Positions 22,547 to 32,066 of a DNA stretch of 64,000 nucleotides are shown here, in pieces; positions within the stretch are counted from its first letter, which is position 1; the number at the start of each line of letters is the position of its first letter. The notes under the pieces are model-generated. The model was not told the origin of the DNA. It searched no databases and saw only the letters and a program-made list of their open reading frames with translations. A program made the position numbers and the translations under genes. The stretch lies in NCBI GenBank assembly GCA_965279165.1, contig OZ257140.1:868001-932000 (forward strand), read 5' to 3'. Origin of the DNA: JBAYIE01 sp965279165 (GTDB lineage Bacteria > Bacteroidota > Bacteroidia > UKL13-3).

Positions 22547-24546
22547 TTATAACTTCTCGCTGCAATCTTAATATTCTCATACTTCAATTCTTCCTTATGC
22601 AGGTTCCAATTCATGCCTTCCATAAATTCCCAGGCGGATACAAAACTGAAGTTTTCGTCGTCGCGATTTGCTTCTCCTTCTTCGGTTTGGTATTCTTCAC
22701 GGAAATGTCCGCCACAGGATTCGTTTCTGTTTAAGGCATCCATGCACATTAACTCGCCAAGCTCCAGAAAATCGGCAACGCGCCCTGCTTTTTCCAGCTC
22801 CGGGTTAAACTCTTCATTGGTTCCGGGTACGCGCACATCTTTCCAGAATTCTTCACGCAACGCTTTTATTTCGGTAATGGCAGTTTTAAGTCCTTCTGCA
22901 TTTCTTGCCATGCCGCATTTTTCCCACATGATCTTACCCAAGCGTTTATGGAAATGATCAACCGATTTATTGCCCTTTATATTTAATAATTTCTGCAATC
23001 TGTCGTTCACATTTTTCTCTGCTTCCGTAAATGCTTCGTGGTCGGTTGAAATAGCTTTGGTTCGGATTTCATTCGACAAATAAGCACCAATGGTATAAGG
23101 AATAACAAAATAACCATCTGCTAATCCTTGCATCAAAGCGGAAGCGCCAAGGCGATTTGCTCCATGGTCGGAGAAATTTGCTTCTCCCAAGGCATATAAT
23201 CCGGGAACGTTGGTCATCAGGTTATAATCCACCCATAGTCCTCCCATGGTATAATGTACTGCCGGATAAATCATCATCGGATTTTCGTATGGATTTACCC
23301 CGGTAATTTGCTTGTACATATCAAACAGGTTACCATATTTTTCTTCAATAACGGCCTTACCCAAATCATACAATTGTTGTTCTGTTGGATTATGGATATT
23401 CCCTTTTGTGGCTTCCATTTTACCGTACTTATACTTCATGTTAAAAGTAAAGTCGAGATAAACAGCCTCTCCTGTTGCATTTACGCCGTAACCTGCATCA
23501 CATCTTTCTTTTGCTGCACGACTGGCAACATCACGCGGAACCAGATTACCAAAAGCAGGGTATCTTCTTTCGAGGTAATAATCCCTGTCGTCTTCTTTTA
23601 AATCATTTGGATTCAATTTTCCGGTACGAATTGCTTCCGCATCTTCCTTTTTCTTAGGAACCCATATCCTTCCATCATTCCTTAAAGATTCACTCATTAA
23701 GGTTAATTTAGATTGGTGATCACCTGAAACAGGAATACAAGTTGGGTGAATTTGTGTATAGCAAGGGTTACCAAAAAATGCACCTTTTTTATGTGCTTTC
23801 CATGCAGCGGTAACATTACAACCCATTGCATTGGTCGATAAATAAAATACATTTCCGTATCCACCCGAACATAATAATACAGCATGACCAAAATGTTTTT
23901 CCAATTTACCGGTAACCATATCGCGCACAATAATACCTCGGCATTTGCCATCGATATTTACAATATCCAACATTTCGTGGCGGGTTAACATTTCAACTGT
24001 TCCCATTCCAACCTGGCGTTGCAATGCCGAATAGGCACCCAATAACAATTGTTGTCCGGTTTGACCCGCAGCATAAAATGTGCGTTGAACCTGGGTACCT
24101 CCAAATGAACGGTTACTCAACATCCCACCGTACTCGCGAGCAAACGGCACTCCTTGTGCAACACATTGGTCAATTATCGCCGCACTTACTTCTGCTAAAC
24201 GGTATACATTTCCTTCTCTTGCACGATAATCCCCACCTTTAATGGTATCATAAAACAAGCGATAAGTTGAATCACCATCATTCTGATAATTTTTAGCTGC
24301 ATTGATACCGCCTTGTGCCGCAATACTGTGTGCACGACGGGCAGAATCTTGGTAACAAAATACTTTTACTTTATATCCAAGTTCGGCTAGGGAAGCTGCT
24401 GCTGACGCACCTGCAAGACCTGAACCCACAATAAGAATTTCAAGACTTCTTTTATTGGCCGGATTTACCAACGGAACAGTGGAACGGTATTTCGTCCATT
24501 TTTGTTCGATATTACCTTCCGGGATTTTTGCATCAAGTTTCGACAT
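22543..24546 (-). CDS. sdhA: Succinate dehydrogenase/fumarate reductase flavoprotein subunit
   Basis: 667 residues. It oxidises succinate to fumarate with covalently bound FAD in complex II. The Rossmann dinucleotide motif is at ~39-50 (IVGSGLAGASAA), and the FAD-attachment His73 lies in RRAHSIAAQGGINA. Active-site and substrate regions follow (HPTCIP, RRYPAFGNLVPRDVASRAAK with the catalytic Arg, HYTMGGLWVD, LYALGEANFSDHGANRLGASALMQGLADGYF). The length and the extra C-terminal helices fit B-type SQR of Bacteroidota. It follows sdhC after 13 nt. The stop codon is embedded in a heptamer array. Confidence 0.97.
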   Translation of the reverse strand: MSKLDAKIPEGNIEQKWTKYRSTVPLVNPANKRSLEILIVGSGLAGASAAASLAELGYKVKVFCYQDSARRAHSIAAQGGINAAKNYQNDGDSTYRLFYDTIKGGDYRAREGNVYRLAEVSAAIIDQCVAQGVPFAREYGGMLSNRSFGGTQVQRTFYAAGQTGQQLLLGAYSALQRQVGMGTVEMLTRHEMLDIVNIDGKCRGIIVRDMVTGKLEKHFGHAVLLCSGGYGNVFYLSTNAMGCNVTAAWKAHKKGAFFGNPCYTQIHPTCIPVSGDHQSKLTLMSESLRNDGRIWVPKKKEDAEAIRTGKLNPNDLKEDDRDYYLERRYPAFGNLVPRDVASRAAKERCDAGYGVNATGEAVYLDFTFNMKYKYGKMEATKGNIHNPTEQQLYDLGKAVIEEKYGNLFDMYKQITGVNPYENPMMIYPAVHYTMGGLWVDYNLMTNVPGLYALGEANFSDHGANRLGASALMQGLADGYFVIPYTIGAYLSNEIRTKAISTDHEAFTEAEKNVNDRLQKLLNIKGNKSVDHFHKRLGKIMWEKCGMARNAEGLKTAITEIKALREEFWKDVRVPGTNEEFNPELEKAGRVADFLELGELMCMDALNRNESCGGHFREEYQTEEGEANRDDENFSFVSAWEFMEGMNWNLHKEELKYENIKIAARSYK

Positions 24547-24559
24547 ACGTTTAATTTTT

Positions 24560-25231
24560 TTATTTGATTAATCCAAAATGCATCGCAACCGGCATAGTGG
24601 CGAAAATAAATGGTATAATGATGGAGAATGCCGCCCCAATTGTTTTGATCAATGGTGTATATTTAGGATGACTTAATCCCAACGACTGAAACGCAGATTG
24701 GAAACCATGCAATAAATGGTAGGCTAGCGAAACCATTGCCAATACATAAATTACAATAACCCAAGGTTCCGTAAATACTTCTTGCATTTCATGAAACATG
24801 GTATCTTCTCCGCTGGTAATTTCATCGGTTAACCTGCTAACAACCCAAAAATGTTTTAAATGAATAATTAAAAACATCAGCAATAAGGTACCCAATAATC
24901 CCATGGAACGGGAGTACCATTTGCTGTTGGCTTTTGCATCGGTTACACCATATTTAATTGGTCGTGCCTTATCATTTTGGCGCAACAACATAAATCCTTT
25001 AACGATATGCAAGATTAATCCTGCGAATAATACAAACTCTACGGTGCGAATGATCCAATTGGTACCCATAAATTCGGCCCCTTTGTTAAACGTTTCGCCT
25101 CCATCATTAAAAAATATTAAGGCATTAACAAAGCAATGTACCAACAGAAAAGAAATGAGAAACAAACCGGTTATTGCCATCAGCAATTTTTGTCCGATTG
25201 AACTTGTGAGCATTTTTGTAAACCAATTCAT
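24560..25231 (-). CDS. sdhC: Succinate dehydrogenase cytochrome b558 subunit (B-type membrane anchor)
   Basis: 223 residues with five predicted membrane helices, for example QKLLMAITGLFLISFLLVHCFVNAL, FVLFAGLILHIVKGFMLL, LLGTLLLMFLIIHLKHFWVV, WVIVIYVLAMVSLAYHLLHGFQSAF and IIPFIFATMPVAMHFGL. His residues inside the helices can ligate two hemes, as in B-type succinate:menaquinone reductases, where a single subunit replaces SdhC+SdhD. It is first gene of the sdhCA unit. A TAAATTTG -7-like box lies ~31 nt upstream. Confidence 0.94.
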   Translation of the reverse strand: MNWFTKMLTSSIGQKLLMAITGLFLISFLLVHCFVNALIFFNDGGETFNKGAEFMGTNWIIRTVEFVLFAGLILHIVKGFMLLRQNDKARPIKYGVTDAKANSKWYSRSMGLLGTLLLMFLIIHLKHFWVVSRLTDEITSGEDTMFHEMQEVFTEPWVIVIYVLAMVSLAYHLLHGFQSAFQSLGLSHPKYTPLIKTIGAAFSIIIPFIFATMPVAMHFGLIK

Positions 25232-25261
25232 ATTTGGATTTTCTTAAGTTTGAAATGTGCG

Positions 25262-25269
25262 CAAATTTA
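25262..25269 (-). promoter_or_regulatory. Candidate -7 box of the sdh operon
   Basis: TAAATTTG on the minus strand, 31 nt upstream of the sdhC ATG, in the region shared with the divergent pyrD gene. No good -33 element was found. Confidence 0.3.
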
Positions 25270-25421
25270 TACATCCGATGCGGTTATCCTATTGCATATT
25301 TATCATCTATTTATTTAAACTATTTCTAAATATCTCTATTACTGACTATCAAACAAATAAACACGTACCATACGCGATTGTTTTTGGTAATTCCTCCGCA
25401 AAACGCCATTTTTGAAGCCAG

Positions 25422-26450
25422 ATGTTGTATAAATTAATCGTTCGTTGCCTGTTTTTAATGCCTGCTGAAAAAGCGCATTACTTTACCCTCCAAATACTGC
25501 AAATACTACTTCGGATTCCTTTTGTTGAGATAGGAATGCTCAAAATTTTTAGGATTAATAATCCGGTGAATTTTCTTGGTATTACCTTCCCAAATCGGGT
25601 TGGTTTGGCTGCAGGGTTTGATAAAAATGCCCTGTTCTTAAAAGAATTTAAATCGCTGGGGTTTGGAAGCGTTGAAATTGGTACCGTTACCCCATTGCCG
25701 CAACCCGGTAATGAACTTCCAAGGTTATTCAGGTTAATCAAGGACGAAGCCATTATCAACCGGATGGGATTTAATAATGAGGGTGCTGATATCATAGCCG
25801 AACGATTAAAAAACCGCCCGAAAGATCTTGTAATTGGAGGTAATATCGGCAAAAATAAAGTTACACCAAATGAAGGTGCGCAGCGCGATTACGAAATATG
25901 CTTTGCCAAATTATATGATGTTGTGGATTATTTTGTGGTGAATGTAAGTTCTCCAAACACTCCCGGTTTACGTGATTTACAAGATAAAGAACCGCTTAAA
26001 CGAATACTGATTGGTTTGGTTCAGTTGAGAAAAACATTTGGGGAAAGTGGCAAACCTATTAAACCGGTATTGTTAAAAATCGCTCCTGATCTTACCACAA
26101 GCCAACTCGATGATGTTATCGAAATTGTTACCGAAACAGGAATTGATGGTATCGTAGCAACCAATACAACCATCTCGAGAACGGGTTTACTAACCAACGA
26201 GGATAAAATAAAAGAAATTGGGGCCGGCGGACTAAGCGGAAAAATATTGTTTAAACATGCCACCGAAGTGCAGCAATATATACATGACAAAAGCAAAGGT
26301 TCTATACCAATCATTGGGGTGGGTGGAATTGATTCAGTGCCTAAAGCAGAAGAAAAACTAAAAGCCGGAGCCAGCATCATTCAGCTGTATACCGGATTTA
26401 TTTATAAGGGGCCAAATCTTGTAGCCAAAATTGCAAAGATTAAGGGATAG
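25422..26450 (+). CDS. pyrD: Dihydroorotate dehydrogenase, quinone-dependent (class 2)
   Basis: 342 residues. It oxidises dihydroorotate to orotate in pyrimidine synthesis and passes electrons to membrane quinone. The N-terminal amphipathic membrane-association helix (YKLIVRCLFLMPAEKAHYFTLQIL) marks class 2. The FMN barrel has GLAAGFDKNA, GSVEIGTVTPLPQPGN, NRMGFNNEGAD, the catalytic-base Ser loop VNVSSPNTPGLRDLQ, LLKIAPDL, ATNTTISR, and the phosphate-binding IIGVGGIDS and ASIIQLYTGFIYKGP. The ATG at 25422 gives the family N-terminus. Divergent from sdhC. Confidence 0.96.
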   Translation: MLYKLIVRCLFLMPAEKAHYFTLQILQILLRIPFVEIGMLKIFRINNPVNFLGITFPNRVGLAAGFDKNALFLKEFKSLGFGSVEIGTVTPLPQPGNELPRLFRLIKDEAIINRMGFNNEGADIIAERLKNRPKDLVIGGNIGKNKVTPNEGAQRDYEICFAKLYDVVDYFVVNVSSPNTPGLRDLQDKEPLKRILIGLVQLRKTFGESGKPIKPVLLKIAPDLTTSQLDDVIEIVTETGIDGIVATNTTISRTGLLTNEDKIKEIGAGGLSGKILFKHATEVQQYIHDKSKGSIPIIGVGGIDSVPKAEEKLKAGASIIQLYTGFIYKGPNLVAKIAKIKG

Positions 26451-26506
26451 TTATTACCCTGCTATTCCTCCCAAATCTGTAAAAATATACCTGTTAGGAT
26501 CGAAAA

Positions 26507-29086
26507 TTATTTTGTCCCCAGTTCAATCATGTTCACAAACAACCGATAAGCACCCGTATTTCCGGCAGGAAGTTGTCGAAAGAATACAAGTCCAGTATAG
26601 ATATAATTCCCTTTACCGTGTTTCGCAATAATTAAAGAACCTTTGTTTGGTTTTTCTCCGGGGTCGTTCATGCTGATTGGTGCCACATAACTCGAATCCC
26701 ATTCACCCGCATGGTAAATACTTCTTTCTTGAACCCAACCTTCAAAATCTTTTGGGGTAATTTTGTTTGGTGTATTTAAAACCGAATGAGCCGGCAATTC
26801 AAAATTCACCTTTGCATTTTCGTCCGTTATCCTTTCTCTGGTTAATTTAAATTTATATGGACCCAAATCTGCTTTTAAGGGTCCTGCAAAACTATTGGTA
26901 TTGTATTGTACAATTAAATTACCCCCATTGGCAACATAATCCATCAATTTCTTTTTATACTCGGATAATTTGTCGTTGGTATTATATGCCCTGATTCCGG
27001 TAACGATGGCTTTAAACTTGTTTAAATCACCGGTTGCAATCATACCATCGGTTAAGGTGGTAACTTCATAACCGATTTGTTCCAAACAACTTTTTACATC
27101 GTCGCCGGCACCCGGAATATACCCAATCTTACCCCCTTTCAACACCATATCAAGCCTCACTAATTTAACACCGGTTTCTGTAAACAAAGTTTGTACCGGA
27201 ATGTGGTCGTATTTAATTTCTTTTAGCTTTAATCTATAACTCTCTCCTTTGACTAAAGCAGTAATTACAATTTTGGATTCGGAGGGTTTAGCCGGTGGAT
27301 AAACAACCAATGTAACTTCTTGTGATTCCCCTCTCAGATCTAAATTAAAAGCATGTCCGAATTCTTCCGCTTTGTCCATCATCTTTCTTAAATTCGAACC
27401 TTTGGTTTCAACAAACCAACCTTCTGGAATGGCGATTTTTAAAACACCTTTCACGCTATCCCGCATTGCTTTTACAACCAGCTTTATTTCTTTTGGATTG
27501 GCGTTTTCAAATACAATTAAATCGCTTTCCAAATTCAAGAGAACTGGAGGGGCAATGATTACCGGACGGGTCAACTCTCCTTTCTCCGGATCTGTCCATT
27601 TATACGTAAGTAAGTTGTTGTCATTTAAGTTAAATTTCCCAAAATCCACCAAATTACAAATCATGGTACTTAACAAAGGTTCAGCCAGGTGTCTGTCATG
27701 ATAACCCATTGGACGATACAAGTTGTTTCGCACGCCATTTGCATAGAAAAAATTTCTCTCATAGGGAAATTTTGGTATGACTTCCCGTTTTATTTCATTC
27801 AGTTTGTTCCCTTTTAACTCTTTGGATAAAGTGTAGCTTTGGGTTATCGAATCATATAAGTAAGATTCAGGATAACGCAAGACTAGTTCCATTGATCCAT
27901 AATCGCTACAAGCTGAAACCCGCGTATCTTCAAATATTTTCAACCCCGAACGATTGATTCCATTCAGGGAAAATTTTATCGTATCACCTCTGGTATAAAA
28001 TGATCTGGGAGCAATTGCTTCTGTATACAATCCTCCAAATTGTTTAATTAATCGAAATAGATTCTTATGTTGATAAACACATTCAAATTCCCAATTAATA
28101 GCATGTGTCAATTGAAATAATTCCGGTACACTGGCCGCCGGGTTTTCCATATTAAAATGTAATAAAACAGAATCTATTTTTTCTTTAACCCCTTTATTCC
28201 CTAAAACCCGGTTCCAACTAAAATCCATGCTGTCGAAAATTGAAACAAGCCCGACAGTATCTCCTTTTAATGGTTTAAAGTATTCGAAATATTCGCCCCT
28301 TTGTTTGGCAGAACCAAATCCTTGACTCTTATGCATGCTCCTGCTTTCGGCTGCAATCTCGCCATAACTTTTACCTAATAATGGATTGTAACCTCCAACA
28401 TCTTGTTTTATGTATGCACTCATATCGGCTTTGGGATTTTGGAATCGGGTACTCACATTCCAAAACAAGCGCCTTGTTTTCCAAACTTGAACACCACCAT
28501 CCAATTGTTCAGGAAACCGATTGGGATCGGCAGCTGCATCAAAAGCTTCTTCAGCTAATATTGCAGAAGCGGTATGATGTCCATGCCCGCCGCTTCCATC
28601 GGTGGCAAATCGGGTGATGATAATATCAGGACGAAAATTTCTTATAACCCAAACCACATCTCCCAAAACCGAATCATGGTTCCATTTCTCAAATGATTCT
28701 TCCGGTGTTTTGCTGTAGCCAAAATCATATGCTCGGGTAAAATATTGTTCCCCTCCGTCAATTCTTCTTGCAGCTAATAATTCTTGGGTGCGGATGATAC
28801 CAAGTTCTACACCTTGTTCCGGACCAATTAAATTTTGTCCTCCATCCCCTCTGGTTAAACTCAAATAACCGGTACGCAAACATTTTTCATTCGCCAGATA
28901 CGCTATCAACCTGGTGTTTTCATCGTCGGGATGCGCGGCAATATATAAAACCGAACCTACTGTATTTAACTTCTTAAGTTGCAACAATAATTCGGAAGAA
29001 GTATACGATTTAGGTGCTTGGGATAAGGCACCGGAAACAAAAAGAAATAGTCCACAAATGAAAAGCAGTATCGGTTTGGTTTGCAT
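26507..29086 (-). CDS. Exported PIG-L/LmbE-family deacetylase with ThuA-like C-terminal domain
   Basis: 859 residues. A signal peptide (ILLFICGLFLFVSGALSQ) precedes a PIG-L domain at ~35-300, with the zinc/deacetylase motif AAHPDDEN, TRGDGGQN, and the second His cluster GSGGHGHHTASA. A long central beta-rich part follows (~350-640). The C-terminal ~220 residues resemble a class I glutamine-amidotransferase/ThuA-like fold (KIGYIPGAGDDVKSCLEQIGYEV, FKAIVTGIRAYN, YVANGGNLIVQYNTN). It probably removes N-acetyl groups from amino sugars or glycans in the periplasm. Such large LmbE proteins are common in Bacteroidota; the exact substrate is unknown. Convergent with pyrD. Confidence 0.88.
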   Translation of the reverse strand: MQTKPILLFICGLFLFVSGALSQAPKSYTSSELLLQLKKLNTVGSVLYIAAHPDDENTRLIAYLANEKCLRTGYLSLTRGDGGQNLIGPEQGVELGIIRTQELLAARRIDGGEQYFTRAYDFGYSKTPEESFEKWNHDSVLGDVVWVIRNFRPDIIITRFATDGSGGHGHHTASAILAEEAFDAAADPNRFPEQLDGGVQVWKTRRLFWNVSTRFQNPKADMSAYIKQDVGGYNPLLGKSYGEIAAESRSMHKSQGFGSAKQRGEYFEYFKPLKGDTVGLVSIFDSMDFSWNRVLGNKGVKEKIDSVLLHFNMENPAASVPELFQLTHAINWEFECVYQHKNLFRLIKQFGGLYTEAIAPRSFYTRGDTIKFSLNGINRSGLKIFEDTRVSACSDYGSMELVLRYPESYLYDSITQSYTLSKELKGNKLNEIKREVIPKFPYERNFFYANGVRNNLYRPMGYHDRHLAEPLLSTMICNLVDFGKFNLNDNNLLTYKWTDPEKGELTRPVIIAPPVLLNLESDLIVFENANPKEIKLVVKAMRDSVKGVLKIAIPEGWFVETKGSNLRKMMDKAEEFGHAFNLDLRGESQEVTLVVYPPAKPSESKIVITALVKGESYRLKLKEIKYDHIPVQTLFTETGVKLVRLDMVLKGGKIGYIPGAGDDVKSCLEQIGYEVTTLTDGMIATGDLNKFKAIVTGIRAYNTNDKLSEYKKKLMDYVANGGNLIVQYNTNSFAGPLKADLGPYKFKLTRERITDENAKVNFELPAHSVLNTPNKITPKDFEGWVQERSIYHAGEWDSSYVAPISMNDPGEKPNKGSLIIAKHGKGNYIYTGLVFFRQLPAGNTGAYRLFVNMIELGTK

Positions 29087-29172
29087 ATACGATAATCGGT
29101 TAATTTAAATTAATCACAAAAACGAAACATTTGTTTTGAATAATATAAATTTACCGTTTAAATAAAACAAAA

Positions 29173-29586
29173 ATGGGAATCGGAAAAGAATTCAAAGAGT
29201 TTGCCATGCGAGGCAATGTAGTGGATCTTGCAGTTGGTATCATCATTGGTGGAGCCTTCCAAAAGATTGTATCGTCGACCGTAGAGGATCTTGTGATGCC
29301 TCCCATCGGGTTTCTGATTGGCGGCGTAAAATTTACCGACTTAAAGATAACCTTTGGAGGTATCATCGATGGAATGGAACCCGTTACCCTTAACTACGGT
29401 AATTTTATCCAAACCATTTTCGACTTTATGATTGTGGCATTTGCCATTTTTTTGTTAGTGAAAGGCATTAACCGATTAAAGGCTAAAATGGAAAAAGCAG
29501 AAGAAATTGCTGAAATTGCCAGTCCGCCAAAGCCCAGTAACGAAGAAAAACTTTTAACAGAAATCCGTGATTTATTGAAAAAATAA
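29173..29586 (+). CDS. mscL: Large-conductance mechanosensitive channel
   Basis: 137 residues. It forms a homopentameric pore opened by membrane tension during osmotic down-shock. The N-terminal amphipathic helix and TM1 (EFKEFAMRGNVVDLAVGIIIGGAFQKIVSSTVEDLVMPPIGFLIGG) contain the gate-region glycines. A periplasmic loop, TM2 (FIQTIFDFMIVAFAIFLLVKGINRL) and the charged C-terminal bundle (KPSNEEKLLTEIRDLLKK) complete the family layout. It is followed 24 nt later by a YraN-family gene in the same direction. Confidence 0.97.
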   Translation: MGIGKEFKEFAMRGNVVDLAVGIIIGGAFQKIVSSTVEDLVMPPIGFLIGGVKFTDLKITFGGIIDGMEPVTLNYGNFIQTIFDFMIVAFAIFLLVKGINRLKAKMEKAEEIAEIASPPKPSNEEKLLTEIRDLLKK

Positions 29587-29610
29587 AAACTCACCTGATT
29601 TTCAAATCCT

Positions 29611-29985
29611 ATGAAACAAACACTCTCAAACACTGCCTTTGGCAAAATTGGTGAAAACATGGCTGCTTCCTTTTTGCAGAAAAAAGGATACCAAATACTG
29701 GAACGTAATTTTCGATTTGGCCGATCTGAAATCGATTTGATCGGTAGGTTTCAGGATGAAATTGTTTTTATCGAAGTGAAACTTCGTTCGGAAGGAATGA
29801 TGGAATATCCTGAGAAGGCAGTTGGCAAGTCGAAACAAAGACAAATTCGATTGGCAGCAGACTACTATATGCTTGAGAATGATTTAAGCATTCCTGCAAG
29901 GTTTGATATCATTGCGATCATCAAAGGAGAAACCTTTGAAATCGAACATTTTGAGGATGCCTTTTACCCGTTCGACTGCCTATAA
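29611..29985 (+). CDS. YraN/UPF0102-family nuclease-like protein
   Basis: 124 residues. It begins with the helix GKIGENMAASFLQKKGYQILERNFRFGRSEIDLIG and continues EIVFIEVKLRS. The E-x9-D-...-E-x-K arrangement is the restriction-endonuclease-like (PD-(D/E)xK) core of UPF0102. A role in DNA repair or recombination is often proposed but not proven. Probably co-transcribed with mscL. Confidence 0.92.
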   Translation: MKQTLSNTAFGKIGENMAASFLQKKGYQILERNFRFGRSEIDLIGRFQDEIVFIEVKLRSEGMMEYPEKAVGKSKQRQIRLAADYYMLENDLSIPARFDIIAIIKGETFEIEHFEDAFYPFDCL

Positions 29986-30036
29986 TCCCTGTTTTTTAAA
30001 ACTTAATATAAATCATACCTAGTTGTGACAAAATAA

Positions 30037-30069
30037 TTTGCATCTCATATTAATTTATTGTTAACTTTG
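30037..30069 (+). promoter_or_regulatory. Bacteroidota-type promoter
   Basis: TTTG (30037-30040), 21-nt spacer, TAACTTTG (30062-30069): a full match to the -33/-7 consensus of the phylum's housekeeping sigma factor. Transcription should start about 5-8 nt later, giving a ~45-nt leader to the TTG at 30122. Confidence 0.65.
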
Positions 30070-30121
30070 TATGTCGTTTCTTTTACACACATTTTAAAGA
30101 TGTGATTTACACATAATTAGA

Positions 30122-31300
30122 TTGACCAGTAAAACATACATATCGCCCTTCAAATTACTTTGCATCCTATGGTGTTTGGCATATCCGGTGTTTGTTCACG
30201 CACAAATGAAGTCGGTCGAAGCAAACATTGATTTATATGGCTATCCATTGAAATTCTCTTTTCCGCTTCACGAACTAAACAGTACCGATTCGAATGTAGA
30301 ACGCGAGATAATATCCATTTGGAACAGCCCTTCGTCGGATAGTTTCATTTCCGACCTGAAGCAAACAACCAACCGGTTACAAATGGATGATATGTCATTG
30401 TTGATGATGATGAACAAAATTACCAGCTTGTTCTATGGTTCGTCGGATAACAACCATGCGATTGTGTTTAAGTATGCCATTTTAAGCAAAATGGGTTTTG
30501 ATGTACTCTTAGGAAAAAAAGATTGCGGTTATACCTTGTATGCTTTAACCAATTTTTACACAGAAAATTGCTTGTTCGTAGTAAAAAACAACAAGCGTTA
30601 CTATGATCTATCTTTTAACCAGAAAGGCATCCCAACTGCCGAAACCAGGATCAATATCGTATACAATACCAAAGCTAAGTTGCGTCCATTGGTTATGAAT
30701 ATGATTCAACCACCTGCCTTTAAAGCCAATTTTACTGCCAAGTCATTTCATTTCGAATACGAAGGATTTCTCTATTTCTTTCATGTAAAAATCAACCAGT
30801 CGTTGGTTGATTACTACCATGAATTACCTCCTGTAAATATCGGTTCTTTATATTTAAATTACGGTTTGTCGGAAGAAGCTAAATCATCGCTGATTAGCCA
30901 ACTCAAAAGAAGCGTATCAACTATGACAGTAAGTAAAGGCGTAGATTTTATTCTTAAATTTACCCAGTTTAGTTTCGAATACCAAAGCGATATGGATGCA
31001 TATGGACAAGAAAAGTTTTCATTCCCTGAAGAAACCCTGGTAAATCCTTTTGCAGATTGTGAAGACAAAGCGATGCTTTTTGCTTATTTGATTAATGAAA
31101 CCATGGGTTTAAAAACCATCGGAATTTATTACAAAAATGCCAACCACATTAATATTGCTGTAGAAAGTTGGAATAAAAAACAAAAGGGAAATATTGTTTT
31201 CGAGGACCACAAGTATATCATATGTGAACCTACAGGTAATGGATTTTCTGCAGGTGAAAATTCCCTGAATGATACCTACGCAAACGTTATTGATTGGTAA
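30122..31300 (+). CDS. Exported transglutaminase-like protein of unknown function
   Basis: 392 residues with a signal peptide (ISPFKLLCILWCLAYPVFVHAQ). The C-terminal third has a transglutaminase-type papain-like signature: NPFADCEDKAMLFAYLI (Cys), NANHINIAVES (His), then an Asp in the FEDHKYIICEPT region. The N-terminal region contains a second degenerate unit around NNHAIVFKYAILSKMGFDVLLG. The start is TTG at 30122, because the next ATG lies after the signal peptide and an in-frame TAA is eight codons upstream. Function unknown; periplasmic peptidase or cross-linker are both possible. Confidence 0.75.
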   Translation: MTSKTYISPFKLLCILWCLAYPVFVHAQMKSVEANIDLYGYPLKFSFPLHELNSTDSNVEREIISIWNSPSSDSFISDLKQTTNRLQMDDMSLLMMMNKITSLFYGSSDNNHAIVFKYAILSKMGFDVLLGKKDCGYTLYALTNFYTENCLFVVKNNKRYYDLSFNQKGIPTAETRINIVYNTKAKLRPLVMNMIQPPAFKANFTAKSFHFEYEGFLYFFHVKINQSLVDYYHELPPVNIGSLYLNYGLSEEAKSSLISQLKRSVSTMTVSKGVDFILKFTQFSFEYQSDMDAYGQEKFSFPEETLVNPFADCEDKAMLFAYLINETMGLKTIGIYYKNANHINIAVESWNKKQKGNIVFEDHKYIICEPTGNGFSAGENSLNDTYANVIDW

Positions 31301-31306
31301 ATCGTT

Positions 31307-32005
31307 TTAGGTTTTTGGCCCTTTGGGTTGCAACGGACGAACTTCCAAATTGACGGTATGAAAATTATCCGGCGTTTCTATGGTATGCACAATTGCTTGC
31401 GCAACATCTTCCGGCATCAACATATAATCATGGGGTTTAACACCCGGACTATTCCTAAAAAAATCTGTTTTGGTAGATCCGGGATAAATGCATGTTACTT
31501 TAATTTTAAAGTCGCGAACCTCCCTGAATAAAGATTCACTGATACCTTTTACCGCCCATTTCGAACCGCAATATCCTGCCACTTGTGGCATACCTTCTAA
31601 TGCTGCAGTAGATGCAATATTGATGATATGCCCGGCTTGCTTTATTTTCATAGCCGGCAAGGCTAGTTTACAGCAATAAAAAATACCATTTACATTGGTT
31701 TCAAACATTTCCTTCCATTCCGAAACCGGCATATCTTCGAGCATTCCAAAATATCCCAATCCTGCATTGTTAACCAAAATATCTATGTTGGTGTGTTTGG
31801 AATAAATATGATTAAATGCGAGTTCAACGGATGCGAAATCCCTGATGTCGCAGGCAATAAAATGATAGGATGGATTTGTTATTTGATTGTTGTTTCGCCC
31901 TAGTCCAAATACAATGGCTCCCCTATCCAACAATAGATTGGTTAAAGCCAAACCGATACCTTTACTTACACCGGTAACAACTGCAATTTTTCCAGTAATA
32001 TCCAT
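31307..32005 (-). CDS. Short-chain dehydrogenase/reductase
   Basis: 232 residues, classical SDR: NAD(P)-binding TGVSKGIGLA (Gly-x3-Gly-x-Gly), the structural NNAG, catalytic Ser in INIASTAALEG, and Tyr/Lys in GYCGSK. GLGRNN after beta-2 suggests NADP preference. The substrate is not predictable. An octamer array fills the space between its ATG and the korB stop upstream. Confidence 0.92.
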   Translation of the reverse strand: MDITGKIAVVTGVSKGIGLALTNLLLDRGAIVFGLGRNNNQITNPSYHFIACDIRDFASVELAFNHIYSKHTNIDILVNNAGLGYFGMLEDMPVSEWKEMFETNVNGIFYCCKLALPAMKIKQAGHIINIASTAALEGMPQVAGYCGSKWAVKGISESLFREVRDFKIKVTCIYPGSTKTDFFRNSPGVKPHDYMLMPEDVAQAIVHTIETPDNFHTVNLEVRPLQPKGPKT

Positions 32006-32011
32006 GCCTTC

Positions 32012-32066
32012 TTACACAATTACATAATTACGTAATTGTGTAATTACGTAATTGCGTAATTACATT
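32012..32066. repeat. Octamer tandem array (AATTACGT class) between korB and the SDR gene
   Basis: Units AATTACAT, AATTACGT, AATTGTGT, AATTACGT, AATTGCGT, AATTACAT in register. The array reaches into the korB stop codon (32065-32067) and ends 7 nt from the SDR start. Confidence 0.88.
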
